A DNA stretch of 64,000 nucleotides from Capitella teleta. Taxonomy: Eukaryota > Annelida > Polychaeta > Capitellidae. Positions within the stretch are counted from its first letter, which is position 1. Every line of letters begins with the position of its first letter. The DNA lies in the NCBI GenBank assembly GCA_000328365.1, contig KB310029.1, forward strand, positions 1 through 64,000, read 5' to 3'. The translations under genes and the position numbers were made by a program. Below the pieces are notes generated by a model. That model made no database searches. It worked only from the letters and a program-made list of their open reading frames with translations, and had not been told where the DNA came from. Shown here piece after piece: positions 1 to 14,400 of this stretch.

Positions 1-3000
1 CTTTTCTCACTTATTGCTCAAGCCAATATCTCCTCTGTGTAAATTCGATCTGTCAAAAGTCTGTCGTGCGGTTATCGCACAGGAGTCGCGTGCATGGAAA
101 CCGTTCTTAATCGCCGGTGGCGCGTGTCGAGATAACAGGTTTGCAGCCGCAGATTAGCACATTACTTTCGCGTTATTGATAAGATAGACCTTGCGGGAAC
201 TCCCACATACACCTCTGCGAAACTAATCCCGAAAAAAATCCGGGGGGATCGAAAGTTATAGATACTGTAAAATTGGACTCCCTGTTGGGCACAGTATATA
301 CAGATCAAATGGAGAAAAAAATCCATTTACTGAAATAACATGATCACCATGGTTACCACTTATGCCCTGGCAACCGCGAAGCTTCAGATCTGGGAAAATG
401 ATTCCCACGAAATTCTTGGAAGGAGATGGATGCGTTGAAGGTGCTGCTTCCACGTCAAAGAAGTTGTACGTTTTGTTTTTGCGAAGGGTTTCGTAAACAT
501 CAAAGAGGGCACGCGCCCTGCGTTGGAACTGGGATTTCATAATAGTCTGTCAGAGATGAAAGCAAGCTTTGTTATCTAATCTCTTTAAGTGGGGCTTTTA
601 CTTCTTTAAAAAGAGAGAGAAAAAAAGTTCTTTTAAAAAGCACACGAAAAACTTCTGTTCGCGACTGTTTAGTCAATTGCTCGAATTATTAACAGTTTGT
701 TAAATTTCGTCGTGTATGTCAATAAATATTAAATAAATATTAAATAAATATTAAATAAATTTTGTTAAATTTCGTCGTGTATGTCAATAAATATTAAATA
801 AATATTAAATAAATATTAAATAAATATTATACCAAGGCATTTCCACATCCATGTACATAATTATGAAGAGTTGCATCGCAATTTTCCAAGCCAAATTTTA
901 TGTTTCTTCATAAAAATCCGGTTGAGATTAATATATTAACAAAATAAACGGCCAGTCAGGCGATCATAACGCAGCTATCGCCGTAAATGAATTAATTAAA
1001 ATCTTATTTCAATTTTTATTCTGAATTCAGGCGTATGTATAATTATGCTATATACATAACAGTGCAAATGGTTGTATACACTTTCGGCCTACTATAGTCT
1101 ACCCTGGCGTACATAAGAAAATTCCATTAGTTGTAAGAATAAAACAACAGAGTATGATTTACAATGCCGAGTACAATGCGTCATGTATTTCACAGCTGTT
1201 AGCGTCGTCTGCTCTCTGATCGATTCACAGAAAACCGAGAAGAAAAAACTTCTGGGAAAGTATTCAAAGCTGGAAATCCTAGAAAATTTATCTGTTGGCC
1301 AACGGACGCAGGGAAAATGCTTCCTTCAGATCCGGGGTCATGCGGGTTTGACCCCTGATCCATTGCTTATGACCTAGGGCTGAATTGCTTCCATTTTCTT
1401 GTTCGGTTTCTCGGAGGACGGCGCTGCCGCTTTCTGATTCCGCTTTGGGGTTATTGGATTAAGTCGTTTGCGACGTGAAGGTGCAAGCTTATTTCTAGGA
1501 ATTCGTGGAATATAACAGGAGGGAGGGAAGGGGAGGGGGCAGGGTGGAGAGTTGTCTGGGGTTGGAATGGGACGGCACAAGTTGAAGATGTTCATTTTGA
1601 GCAGCGAACGAGGCGAAAGAAATGGCGAGCAATTGAAATGATCACCAGAATTGTACTCACGTTATTCGGAACAAGAGTTCAATTTGTGTCAACGTTGATG
1701 GATGCTAATTAAGGTAATTAGCAGAGCAAAGATGCACCTGCTTCTTGGGGCAGTTATCGCTTCATCTTTGACACGCACATCGTTACGTGATTAATGGAAA
1801 ATATAGAAGTACACACAAGGAATCCGTCTATACTACAACGTAATAGCCACGTATACTAGTGATAACAATGCACTGATTAGCACTGTGGTGAATACGTGTA
1901 CCGAATATGGCACGTGCAGCAATTAATTAAGCCCTCATTTTACCTGACAGACATTTAGCACTCAATTAATGGACATCATTTCTCTAAGCGATTATGTAAC
2001 GTGCCTTTGTTGCCAGAGGTTGCATGTTACAAGACTAGCACGTGACATGCTGGAGGTGAAAATGTTGGCTACTTGTTCATCTCATGCATAAAATGATGCG
2101 GCGATGGAATCACATTGTACTAGTATTCACAATTTCTCCACAACATAATTAATTATTCAGGGAATGAGTTATAGAAATAATTATACTTATCCTTTATAAG
2201 CACTGTGACACGTGTTTGAGATATTTTTCTTAAGTTCATTTACCAAATGTAAACAAATGATCAATAACCGTAACAAGTTTAAAAGCAGTTAAACTTGTTT
2301 TAAATGACCGAATAACAACTGGGTGACAACCAATTATGTCTTTGTGTGTGATATAAAGAGTGTTTACCAACAAATGATTATATTTATAACTTGAGGCTTT
2401 ACTTAGCGGAAGACATATATCAACACGACGATGTCAGAAAGGACGATTTCGATCGGCTGACCTAAGTGAATATCACATCCATTATTACCTGTAATTATCC
2501 CATCATTGCGTCATCCAATTCCTTTCGCCTTTTAAATGATAAACTTGTTAACGTTGCTTTCTACACAATGAGGTGTGTCAATTTGACCCAATAGTTTCTA
2601 ATCGGATGAATTAATCTAGGTTTTTATATTCGCGGATAATTTTTTTTTTCGAAATTTGTTCGGAATTTTAAATTATGCGAAAATGTGTCCAACAGAGTTT
2701 GTATGAAGTTCGTAGTACAAAAGTTCTACTGTGCAATACTTTCCCCCGCAGTTTAAACCTATTTCATTAAGCCTTAGGTTCAAAGCTGAAGTCAGATTTA
2801 ATCGGATAAAATGACTACAAGAAAAGGGTCTTACCTTTCACTTTCTCAGCGTAATATTAATCTCATCACCAATAAAGACGTTGAATTACAATCAGCTCGA
2901 CGAGACACTTCGGGTCGATCCGAAAATGGCCGCACAAGAATACAGAAAGCAGCATGACGTCACGGCAGTTATACAGTGAAAGGCAAACTGCGGGTACTGC

Positions 3001-3280
3001 AAAGGTCCTTTCTCGGCAGGCAGCCACAGTACCACGCCGAGATCAAAAGACCAGGTATCAATAGCCATAAAACAAAGTGGTGGAAACTCACTTCGCGCCA
3101 TTTTTATAACAACACAATTTAACAAAAAGCGCGTCTCAAATAAAATTTTCTTTGAACGCAACCGCATTGCTCGACGAAACACCAGAGCATTTTGCTCAGA
3201 AACATTTCCCTTCATATCGCATCGAGCATCATAGGAGTTAAATTGGGCTTCAAACGCAATAAATTTACGTTTTTCCAAAC
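1..3280. other. Intergenic region, no supported gene
   Basis: AT-rich DNA in which I see no coding exon with a recognisable product on either strand. The only internal structure noted is the 65-bp tandem duplication near 700-830. A few open frames of 60-140 codons exist, but they have no recognisable motif and no splice context. Confidence 0.6.
696..830. repeat. 65-bp tandem duplication with AATAAATATT microrepeats
   Basis: The block TTGTTAAATTTCGTCGTGTA followed by several TAAATAAATAT units occurs twice, with the second copy starting 65 bp after the first (696 and 761). The A/T-rich units vary slightly in number. It is a simple local tandem duplication with no coding content. Confidence 0.85.
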
Positions 3281-3289
3281 ATCGCCTAA

Positions 3290-3480
3290 AGGAATTCTTC
3301 GGAGACAACAATATCGCACCCTGCGTTCGTGCGCAGCCAATCAGTGGCGAGATAGCTGGTCATGTGATCGTGGGCGGGGCTTGCATGCATAATCAATGAG
3401 GGCGCAGAGATGAATTTTCGCTTGTTACCACAGGAGAGACAGACTAGCATTGAGTGCGGAGGGGCCTGGGTTTGATTTGT
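3290..3480 (+). promoter_or_regulatory. Candidate promoter region upstream of the protocadherin gene
   Basis: A locally GC-rich patch carries a CCAAT box (GCCAATCAG near 3337) and an Sp1-like GGGCGGGG (near 3373). It lies about 0.8 kb upstream of the protocadherin start codon. A plausible splice acceptor (TTTTTCCAG, near 4152) sits just before the coding start, so a noncoding first exon from this region is possible. There is no direct evidence of transcription initiation here. Confidence 0.3.
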
Positions 3481-4179
3481 TAAAATAAGACGCACGCGAG
3501 GAGCAGCAACGCTTGCTGGCAGTTTAACTTCATCACGTGTCGATTGTTAAGACATTTGGAAAATCGCAAACACATGCGATGACAATATTATTGGAATAAT
3601 TCAATCTCACGTACCAAGGGATTCTACATTCAATTACTTGCTTCAGGTAGGGTTATGTAACAATTACACTCGCCTGTTTATTGCGAATCTGATTTTTGAA
3701 TATATCATATCATACAGGTGGCATAACAACATTAATATGACGTTATGTTAACCAATTACGTTGTAAGGCCCCTGGACGTAAACCTTACAGTTCTGCATGT
3801 AAGAGTATATTGTACAATGTTCATACAGTCAGAACCACACAGCGCATCTATATATATATACTGCACAAGTACTGGTAATTATTAACGTATACTATTACGC
3901 AATATGTACAGCATTATTATTAAGTGCAGCGGCTCGTATTCACAAGCACTTGGAACTTAATTATATACGGCACTCGTTTGTGAAAGGAAGCTTGTGTGGA
4001 GTTCACATGCGAGAATTCAAGAACCCTGGTTCTGTGCCCCTCGTACAGGCATGCAAGGGTTACATGCCACCCCAGTATGACTCAGGGGCACGCTGACTCA
4101 TTTAGAAGGGGATCTAAATAAACCTTAATTAACAATTAGGATATTTTTCCAGATGATGACCTATGAACTCTGACCTAAG

Positions 4180-7100
4180 ATGACCCCAGCCATGCAGTGC
4201 CTCGCCATGTCGCTGGTTGCGGCGTTGGTTGTCATAGTAACGCATGCTCAAGATGACGTAGGGGCCGTGACGTCATACACTATGGCGGAGGGCCTTACGT
4301 CTGGAGTGACGCTCGGCAACATCATGATTGGAACTGGTTTGCTGTCCATGTATGAGCAGAAGACGCTGCAGACCCTGCAGTTCGACATCCTACCCGGCCC
4401 GTACAAGAAGTATTACGTAATCTCACGAACCAACTGGGGCAGAGTTGATCTGATGACGTCAGAGATTCCATTTGACAGAGATGTTGAATGTCTTGGTCAG
4501 ATCGAGTGCGTGGTGGCTCTAGAAGTGGCGATCGTGCAACCAATGGATAAATTCAAAGTTTTCCCCATCGAGGTCACAGTGAACGACAACAATGACAACG
4601 CTCCTTGGTTCGATCCGGATGTTCTGGAGATTAACGTCTCGGAGACAGCCATCCCGGGACCGCAAACTCAATTTGTGATCCCGAGCGCGCAGGATCCGGA
4701 CAGTGGCAGCTACGGCGTCCAGGATTATCGATTCAATACGGATTCGGATAAATTCGATTTGGAAGTTCGCAACAACACGGACGGATCCTTTGACTTGAGG
4801 TTGACGTTGATCAAGGGACTGGACCGTGAAACCCAGGCGTCCTACTCAATGGTGGTCACGGCGTATGACGGCGGAGATCGGGGACAGAAGAAATCGGGGA
4901 CACTGCAGATCAAAGTCAATGTGGTTGATGCGAATGACAACAGTCCTGTGTTTGATCAAGAAGTTTATGAAAGTTCAGTGTCGGAAGATGTTCCATCAGG
5001 AACGACAATCACCCGAGTCCACGCGACTGATTTGGATATCGACCGAAATGGACAAATAGTTTACAGTTTGTCGAGCCAAACTTTGACCAAGTATCCTGAC
5101 GCATTCGGTGTCAACAACGCGACAGGTGACATATACGTGTTCACCGCACTGGACTACGAAACGATCGACTCTTACAATTTGGTGGTGACCGCCAGGGATC
5201 TCGGTCCTTCATCAGTTGCATCCCACACCAAGGTTATCATCAAGGTCATTGATGTCAACGACCACGCCCCTGAGATCACGATCAACTCATTAACGGGGGC
5301 TGAGCATCCACAGGTGATGGAAAACGCTCTTCCCGGGGTGTTTGTTGCGCAGATGAATGTCCAGGACCGAGATAAGGGAGTCAGTGGGCAAACAATGTGT
5401 GACGTGGACCCGGCCTCTGCTGCTGACTTCGAGATCCAGCACTTGTACAAGAGCATGTACAAGATCCTCACCAAGCGTTCGTTTGATCGAGAGGTTTCTC
5501 CGGAGTACAACCTCTCCATACAATGCTCTGACAAAGGAGATCCACAGTTAACCGCTGGTGTAACATACAAAGTGCTCATCCTCGATGCCAACGACAACGC
5601 ACCCCAGTTCCTGAAGTTAAACTACAGTCGCAGTCTGAGGGAGAACAACACCATCAACATGCCCATCCTACGAGTGAATGCCACAGACCGAGACGAGGGG
5701 AAAAATGCACAGATTACCTACAGCTTAAGCAGCAATGCTCGCGATTTCCTCGCCATTGACCCGCAGAGTGGAGTCATAGCAACAAGAGCAGTATTCGATT
5801 TCGAGGAAATGAAGACGTTTCAGTTCCAGGTGGTCGCCACGGATCACGGCGATGTATCTGAATTCAGCACAACCAACGTACTACTCAAGATTACAGACAT
5901 CAACGACGAAGCTCCGCTTTTTCACGAACCTGGTTACAATTTCGGAACATTTGAAAACCAGTCGAATGGAACTGAAATAGGAACCGTGTCAGCGTCTGAT
6001 ATGGACGAGCCTCCGTTCAACTCGTTCACCTACTCATTGGATGAGTCCCAGGGCGATATTGACGTTTTCGAAATCAACAAAATCACGGGTAGGATAACTA
6101 CAAAACGGGTGTTGGACCGTGAGCACCAATCGGCGTATTACCTCGTTGTCATGGCGACAGATAACGCCTACCCTCACCCCAGTTCATCAGCCAGTGTGAC
6201 CATCTATGTGGCTGATAGGAATGACAATGCCCCTATGATCCTCCACCCCAATCACGACAACCACACCGTCCAGTTGTCCGTCTTCTCGCCGTTTGGACAC
6301 ACGTTTTATAAAATCGTTGCTAGGGACGCTGATTTGGGTAACAACGCCCGGTTGACATTTTCATTTGGGAAGGGCAATTTCGAAGAGGCCTTTGACATTG
6401 ACCCTACTACAGGGGTCATCTCTGTTAAGGGTGACCTTCAAGAGATTAATGCCGATCTGTATCACGTGCTCATCGTCGTTAAAGATGGCGGTTCTCCCGC
6501 CAAGACTGCTGTGGCCTCACTCAACATTGTGATTAACCATTCTGAAGAATTCGCACGTGAAACCCTCAACACGCTGCCCCAATTCAGAGAAGAGGCGAGC
6601 GATGAGGACAAGCTGGGCTACCATCAGAAGATCATCATCATCCTCGGCTGTGTGACTTCCGTTCTCGTTGCAATTCTCATCACGGCCATTCTCTGCATCC
6701 GTCGTAAACAGAACAGACAAGAAAAGGAGTCGTATAAATACCTGTGCCGTTTAGACACCGCTCAACGTATGAATCACATTCATTCCGGCCATGACGTCAC
6801 TCTTGACGGCCAGGGAACACTTCCGCCTCCTTACAGCACCGCCGTTGCTGGTGACCTTTCAACCTTCGATGGCATAAATATTCATGATGTGTCTGCATCT
6901 ACAAGCGATGCATCAGAAGCTCGGTTAACCAATGAGGTAGGAACACACATTTTGAAAACCTTGCTTTCATATTCCATTATCTGAGCTTACAATCTATGTG
7001 TGAAACATGCTTGCTCGTCTGTAAATCAAAGCATGCACGAGCTTACATGCAAATCTAGCAAATAATTCATTTACAGGCAGTCTTTGCATGAATAAGTGCG

Positions 7101-9024
7101 AGTATTAGTCGCCTTGAACCTATAGTTAGATACCTTGGCATGGGAATTAATGGCTCGACACGTGGTGCAATGGTATTCCCATGCCATATGGCGGTATAAG
7201 ATGTGGCAATAGCACGGTAAAAAATACAGGCATTTACTATTGACACACCCTATATTTTGGCGTATATTGATGAACTACTAGTACTTAGTAGCAATATATC
7301 CTCAGTCTTACAGATTTGTATTTAGATGTACATACAATGCATTTGACGAAGAACGTATAAGGTCATTAATCATCTTTGTATTTCCATTGTTGAAAAATCT
7401 CGGACCAAAAAAAAAAATCTTAGGAATTCGTGTGTTTACTACCGAAGTCAGCGTTTTTGCCCAATGAGAACATGCATCAATACCGACTCAAAGCCAAACG
7501 CTCTCATTTATTCTTGTTTTTGTTATCTTTTTTTTTTTTTTTGCGAGCCACAGTAAATCTTGTCTTTCTTCGAACATTTGCTCGACGCCAATCATCTTTA
7601 TGAAAGGGTACCACGTTCTCATCCTCTGCTTGCTTCAGCCATTTTACGCCTCTTTCTTCGGGGGCCGTAAATCGGCCAGTAATGTCGTTATTGTTGGGGA
7701 AAAATGCACAAGAAAGATGCGCAAGGACACCGGGTATTAGGAGGAGGGAGTTACAAACTCACAAATGCACAAAAACATATCCCTTTAGATCTCTACAGAA
7801 CAAAGCGGTTTTACGTCTCTGGGGTTAAAGAGGGGTCAGGTTAAGATTGATCGATTGATTGTTTCGTATGCAACGTATTTGGCAATTTTTCCTTTCTTGT
7901 TTTACGCTGATTTTTCTGGCGTTTCTCGTGGCTTGATTCGAGATGCAAGTGGCGAGTCGGGAGCATTGTTGTTTTTCTTCCCTTGGCAACCGTTGAAGTT
8001 CAGCTTCAGCACGCTGCAAAAGCAACGATCATGTTCTCAAAATCTTAGAGAAGTTGGTAGTAGAATGCTAGCATGAGTGCTTTGCCAATGAACCGACTCA
8101 ACAAGAGCGAGTGATGTTATTTGTGCGCGTTGTGCTGCGTTACACTGATAGGCAGAGCGAATAAATACGATCAGCTGTGTTTTCATAGCAACGTGCATTC
8201 TGCAACATCTCCTTTCCCATTGGCTGGTGTTGGTAATTATTGATTAGTTGTTGCACGAGACTTCTGGGCCAGTCATTGCAGCTGAATGGGTCGTTAAGCA
8301 TTATAATTGCACCTTGGTCGTTAATGATGGCATTCTTGCTTGTCTGAAATGTCAGTAATCACGCCCTTTCTTACAGCTGATGATGAGTCCATCCAGGTAC
8401 GCCCCCTGTCGGAGTGCCAGCAATGACCATCTCCACGAACCATGGTTACCAAGAGGCCATCAATTGCACCTCCAGCAGAGCTCCCCGGTTCTCCCGCCTC
8501 ATCTGTCAAACCAACAAGTCGAAGTGAGTGCTGTTATAAAAACACAATTGCTGACTAACCGCCTGTCATTTCTCGCTCTCCCTCTCTAGGTTCATAAACT
8601 CTTAGACATCCTCAAAACTGACGACGCCCACGATTCAGATAGCACTTCAGGCTGCTCAGCTGACATGTCCAATTCGGACTCTGGTCGAGGGCACAGCGAA
8701 GAGGGGGCGGAGGCTGGACACCCGCCCTCCAGGTCCGCCCCGCGTCCAGCCCCGCGCCTCCCCCGCCCCAACGCAGACGGCGCATCACCCAAACACCACA
8801 GCCCATCGGAGCAACATATTCCTCTGGTGTCGTCACTCAAAAAACCCAAAACAGACTGCGTGCGAATTACCCCAAACACAACGAACACGATACGAGTCAT
8901 GTCGCCCACGAGGCATAAGTTAGTGACCTTTGCAACGACGAGCCCTGAAAGACAACCAAGGTCACCTTCTTCAAGACCCAACGCCATTTTGGATGACCTG
9001 GATATGAAATCTGTGGAAGTCTAA
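4180..9024 (+). CDS. Delta-type protocadherin (7 cadherin repeats), 3 coding exons
   Basis: Calcium-dependent adhesion receptor of the cell surface. Coding exons are 4180-6936, 8377-8523 and 8590-9024; all junctions are phase 0 and GT..AG, giving 1112 residues. The first exon encodes a signal peptide (residues about 1-23) and seven extracellular cadherin domains. DxNDNAP-type linkers end the repeats near residues 137, 250, 358, 469, 573 and 680. A single membrane helix lies at about 817-840 (LGCVTSVLVAILITAILCI). The cytoplasmic tail is spread over three exons and carries MSNSDSGRGHSEEG, which resembles conserved tail motifs of non-clustered protocadherins. A single exon for the whole ectodomain is typical of the family. 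The repeat count fits delta-1, but I cannot assign an orthologue. The start was chosen as the first ATG after the acceptor at 4152, directly preceding the hydrophobic leader. Confidence 0.93.
7136..7186. repeat. Small fold-back inside the first protocadherin intron
   Basis: Perfect 12-bp inverted arms TGGCATGGGAAT (7136-7147) and ATTCCCATGCCA (7175-7186) enclose 27 bp. It may be a tiny MITE or a chance hairpin. No target duplication is evident. Confidence 0.4.
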
Positions 9025-9485
9025 ACGTCGACAGAATTCACAATGGTGCTGTCAGACTATCAGTATTTCGGGGGAAATTGGAATCTCCCAGTATTTGTGC
9101 ATTTCATTTTCCTGTAGTTCATATTTTGAAAGCATTGGATACAATGTTCAGGTTATATATTATAATGATGACTATTATTTCTCTTTGACTCCGATCAAAA
9201 ACTATCACCAAAAAAAGGAACTGTGCCAAATCACATAAACGAGATTACATAATAATTATATAGACTTGCAAAACGACAGAATCTCAATACGAAATATGCA
9301 ATTTATTAGAACGAATGCTCAAAACTCAAAACCAATTGTTTTAGCTAAACTTTTAACCGTGTAATTGTGTCCATTTTGCGTGTAGATCTCATCTGGCACC
9401 CGTCTCAGCGTTGTACATACTCACGTAACAACTATTTATTTGCATTTCGTTTTTTTACGCGATGTTTTTGTATTATGATTAATGT

Positions 9486-9523
9486 AATAAAAATGTAATA
9501 AAACCTAAAAAAAAAAAAAAAAA
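9486..9523 (+). promoter_or_regulatory. Polyadenylation signals of the protocadherin gene
   Basis: Two AATAAA hexamers (9486-9491, 9497-9502) lie about 460 nt after the stop codon. They are followed at once by a genomic run of 17 A (9507-9523). The spacing suits a 3' end, although the genomic A-run can also act as an internal priming site in cDNA data. Confidence 0.6.
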
Positions 9524-9524
9524 T

Positions 9525-11445
9525 ATGTGGATCCTTCTAAATTTCAAATTCGATTTTGGGGTAATGACTGTGAAATTAAATATAACGCAATACTAATGAT
9601 TTATGTATTGCAATGCTCCGAGAGGAAATTCCGAACACATGTTCATGCATGTTGTCATGAACTAATCGTGGCGGAATTAAAGACCCCCTCCTTGTCAAAT
9701 CAACACTGACGCTGGCACTCAAAGCAGTGTCGTTATTCGCCAATTAATTCGCAGTTTCATTTCTATGCAACCCCGAAACAGATGGACATGACCACAAAGG
9801 AAATGAGCGCTTGGGCAGCACGGGGACTAATGGGGCGCCCAATATAGATTGCATGCACTGGTCGTTGGTCAGCGAGTGCATGCGATTCTGAATGACCATT
9901 TCATAGTGCGATGGCTTTCCATGTTTTTGCTAAGCATGTCACGTTTCGTGGAAACCGTAAAGGATCTCCTCTAAGTGTACTGTTAGATTAAGAGAATCTG
10001 GAGATGAAGACATACGCTGCTCCATGGGTTAAACTCTGGGTTTGCTCACTTGGCAAGTGGGCACATCACACTTGGCATTCTCAGCATGCACAGATGTGTG
10101 ACTGCCAATTATACATGTCAGCATAAAGATTCCGTTCGCGCCAGTAATTCATTTTTGTTGCTGCCAAACTCTGCGATGGATGAGGTGATTAGTATAGTGA
10201 GCTGAAATACATCTAAAAGCGAACTCTAATGGCACGTTAGTTCTATAAAAGAGAAAACATATAACAAATCTTCAGATGAAAGTTACACTTTCCTTCAATC
10301 TGAGAAGGCGTGTATAGAGTCTCTATTTAACCAAATGATTGATGGTATCTGTCGTTAGAGGCATAAGAGCGCCTGCAGCTATCATTCTCCTGCAGTTTTA
10401 ACCTCCGAAAGTCACAGCGTAATCTGCCCGTTTGATGACCAGTGGTGTCCCACACAGCACGCCTCATAAACCCATCGAATTGGGCCACCGCAGTCTAGAT
10501 TGCATTATTGTGTAGTGAGTGTTGGGTTTTCTGCCTGAATGGTTCCCTTATAGGGGGCGGACACCCTGCCAAACCTAATGCAGTTTGAAGCTTGTCAAAC
10601 CTCCTCTGCTCGAGGTTTCTAAGCAACTTCACTTTGCTCTTATCGGTTGGATGCAAATTGTTTTCTCTGGGGTTCTTATAGTCCGGCGAGTAAATTGAGT
10701 TCTTTTCGCCATTGCCGTGGGTCGTGGCTGTGCATACCGTATTTCACACAGTTGGTAGCAATATTTTCTGATGGTAGAATTGCCTCCTAGGTTTGTCCCA
10801 TGCTTTGTAATCACTTTTTTTAATCAACTGGACAGCGGGCAGTTGGCCTGACAGTGACCACTGCCCCCTAAAGCGATTAAGCGCCACAGATCCCCGCATC
10901 ATTCCCGCATTCAAAGCATTAAATCCCCACAATCCTTGTTAGTTTTCAAGGAGCCAAATGTCCAATATGGCGGACCACATGTCGCCCACAGATGGAGACA
11001 TCACGCTCGGCTTTCCATCGTCTACTGCACACGACACGCCTCCCGCATTAGGTTCGAGCCGTGTGCAACGCCGCCCATTTCAGTGGCAATAAATTAAACA
11101 GGACGAGCCCCTCAACTAGACTCTTGTTAGGCCCGTCAAGATGACAGAATGGATGTCCCACTTCACTCGCTCGGTCTTTATTGCGAGCGCACGAGTCTGA
11201 CGACGGTGCCGTCGGTGGTGGCATCAATTCTGATGGATGAATGGAAACTTCAAAGATTCCGAGCTGCCTAGTGGGATGTCATTTAGAGATAGTAAAGTCT
11301 CAATTAAGATTTCTTGCCTTTTTAACCACACAAAGAATCGTTTTGAGAGGGGTGTCCCCCTGTGCAGCAATCTATCTTTTTATTCTGAACCTCCCAAAAG
11401 GATCTTTTGTGTGGAAACGCTTTTTGGTGACCACAGCGGATTTAG

Positions 11446-11480
<35 letters not shown>

Positions 11481-14400
11481 AACAGGAAAAAAACCTCAAA
11501 GTGGTAACAAATGGAGATGCCACCTATTGCTGCAATTGACTGTCGTTATACTAAATTAGATTTACAGGCAGTGGTTTGTTATACACTTAAATTACAAGCG
11601 TGTTGTTCAATCAGTTGTTCAAGATTATAAGGTTCATAGAGACATACACTGAAGCTCATAAAACGCAACCAGCAATTTAATTAAGTAAATTACAGTTTTG
11701 TTGGTGATGTAATTCCATTACAATCGATTGCACAGCGCCATTCAGCAAAAAATGCCGACCAGATGTTTAATAGGCCAAGACATACCGGACATATAACAGC
11801 ACCCGATTGATCAAGTGAAGCCATGAAAACAACGCCTTTTTTTCTGCCTCGAAGACCCCGCCGAGAACAAAGACATGTTAATTAGCCTTTTGTTCCAAAT
11901 CACGTATAATTGATGACCACGCATTAATCTTTGCGATGAACGCGGATTCACGAGCGAGAGAAGGCAGAATCCATCGCAGGAGTTCTCTGCTGTTTCAATC
12001 TCGTTTCCATCTAATCCAATGAAGCGCCCTCCCTTCTTTCCATTTGCATTTCATTCCGAGAATTTTTCCCTGGATAATCGTAGCGCCCGACTGCTTTAGT
12101 AATTGGATTATACCGCAATCAGAGACAACAATACGAAGCGCTCGTCTTAGAAGCGGGAAGCAATCCTGCCCTAGTGCGCGTGCGCGTTTGATTCTAGGTC
12201 AATGAGCATGCGCAGTGACCCTTCAGCTCATTAAATGGAAGGTCTGATGCTTTTGGGGGTGCATGAGGGAGTAGGGGAGGGGGGGTGCACCCCTGGACGG
12301 TGCCATCTTCCTCCCCCATCACGCCACTGCAATAGCGACCCCCGGGGAACGGCTTTGTCATCGATCTACAAACGAGCACCGCTTTCTTGGGATGTGACTC
12401 ACGGGTGTCTTGTAGAGGGAAGATTGATGGCTGACCCACAGACCGCGGGGGAATGGGTTTCCAGGGTGTCGGTGGGAATTGCTTGCTGTCAAAGAAGATG
12501 CGCTGGGAAAGTCGCCTCATTCATAATTCTTCACTCGCAAATGGAACATTCTCTCACTTCTGCAGGAAGTGACCAGCAAAGTGGAGACAGACTCGTCACG
12601 TGATTAACTGGCACATTTTAGAAAGCTTTGCCACGTGCTCTTAGTAAGACAAAGACCTTCAGAGCACATCGTTCATATGTACATAACTTGATAAGAAATT
12701 TCACTACACAAAGCGTGCACATCAGTCTCTTCATCGCATGCATGCATACTGCATGGGCAGAATTGTGCTCCGATGACAGAGAGTTGGGAATGACGCCCCA
12801 ACAAAAGAAGAAAAAAAGGTTAAAAAGACAGGTGAAACATTCACGTTTCCTCCTTCAGAGATTCAATCTACTTCACCCAGGCGCAAGGACAACACGATTG
12901 CGTAACCTCAAGAAGCTCACGAGGATCGTAATCCTTTGGACACAGCTCACAAGCATCTTATTGTGGGGTTACAATCGAGTGTCTTACACTCTCAAGTGGC
13001 CCACAATCCCCAACTATACCCACGCTATGAGCTGGATTTGCATTTCAGAGTATTCTTATTACATCAAAACATCTATGGATTCTATTTACAGGTACCGTTG
13101 GCAAAGCACATCATCATAATAACGTAGAGCCGACCTTCATTCATTTGGGATTACCGAAATAACAAAGAGACTGTTCATAAAAAGAGATGGCGGTTTACGG
13201 ATTGCCGCAAATGGAGGGATTGTCCAAAGATAATAAATACGAACCAAGGTTGAACGCAGGAACATCCAGCATCGTTGGCTCTCGGCCCATGTACATGCTG
13301 GCCTATACAGGTTGGGCTTTCTATGGGGGAATCTGGATCAAGGACTTTTTATCTTTAACCCGTGTTGAGTTAAGACCACGATTTTGTAGTCGATTGCACC
13401 GATCTATTTTTTTGTTTGTTCATTTATTTGATAAACTAAAAAGCATACATCAAAATTATAATCATTCGGAACTCTCCTGAAGGGAATTCGTGAATCATAG
13501 AAAATTCTTTACATTGTATTGGTGAACCTCTGGAAGGACTTGTTCGCCAAAAAATGTTCAGAAATCTTTCAGGACCCGCCTGCTTCGGAAGTGCCTCTAG
13601 ATTTCAAGTTTCAGAAGTTTTACTTGCATATATATTTTTTTATGAGTGCTCGGGTTAACCATCAAATGTAGAACCAGCGAATATATCAAGTCATTGAAAT
13701 ATCTAAGCTAACCACAAAAATAAATAAAATAAAATACAAAATAAAATATAATTTATTACTTCTGACACGTGCAGATGGGATACCAAGACAGCAAATTAAT
13801 ACATTTCCTGAGTTCCAGGGTCAGTTTCTGAGTTTGGAAGACCAGCACAGGGGAGGTCAAGGGTCAAGCTATAAAACGTGAAGTGGACCACGGGTGTTGA
13901 AGAGGTCAGCTGTGTGCTGCTCTTGAGTTGATGCTTCAGGTTCATGAGTATTATGGCCAAATGATGACCCTTGGCTCATGGCCAGTCTCCAGTCTCGAGT
14001 TTTGTTTGACACTTATGTGGTATTTAGTTTGAACACCAACTCAGATATTGACTGGACAAAGATACCATGAGGAGGGCACATAGCAGGGTTGCTATGGGAA
14101 TGTCGGCCTCGCCCTATGAGGTACTGCATGTAGTAGAAAAGCTATACAAAAGAGAAAAAAAATTCATAATTCAAAGTCAAGGTTGGAGGACAGATGAATC
14201 ATCCGACAATTGACATGTAAAACCACCGCAAAGACACGGCCGTTGAAGCCAATCCATGAGGCAGACGTTGAATTGGAGATGAATAATGCAGTTTGGTGAG
14301 CATTGGGGCGGGGCGTTTCCTGATCCATACCATTTGACTTATATAAATTTGTATCCATATCATCAAGCACTGTGTACGTGTACAGGTAATGTGTCTAAGC

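Noticed and set aside
2892-3311. 139-codon open frame on the minus strand
   Set aside because: No family resemblance; it overlaps the GC-rich promoter-like patch, where stop codons are rarer.
5172-5597. Antisense 141-codon frame within the protocadherin ectodomain
   Set aside because: Shadow of the strongly biased sense coding sequence; no independent evidence.
11447-11478. A32 run as the tail of a processed pseudogene or SINE
   Set aside because: The upstream sequence shows no pol III boxes, no coding similarity and no clear flanking duplication, so it is left as a simple repeat.
12628-13119. 163-codon open frame on the plus strand
   Set aside because: No recognisable domain, no signal or membrane pattern, a low-complexity Lys run in the middle and no splice or polyadenylation context. 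Such length is expected occasionally by chance in several kb.
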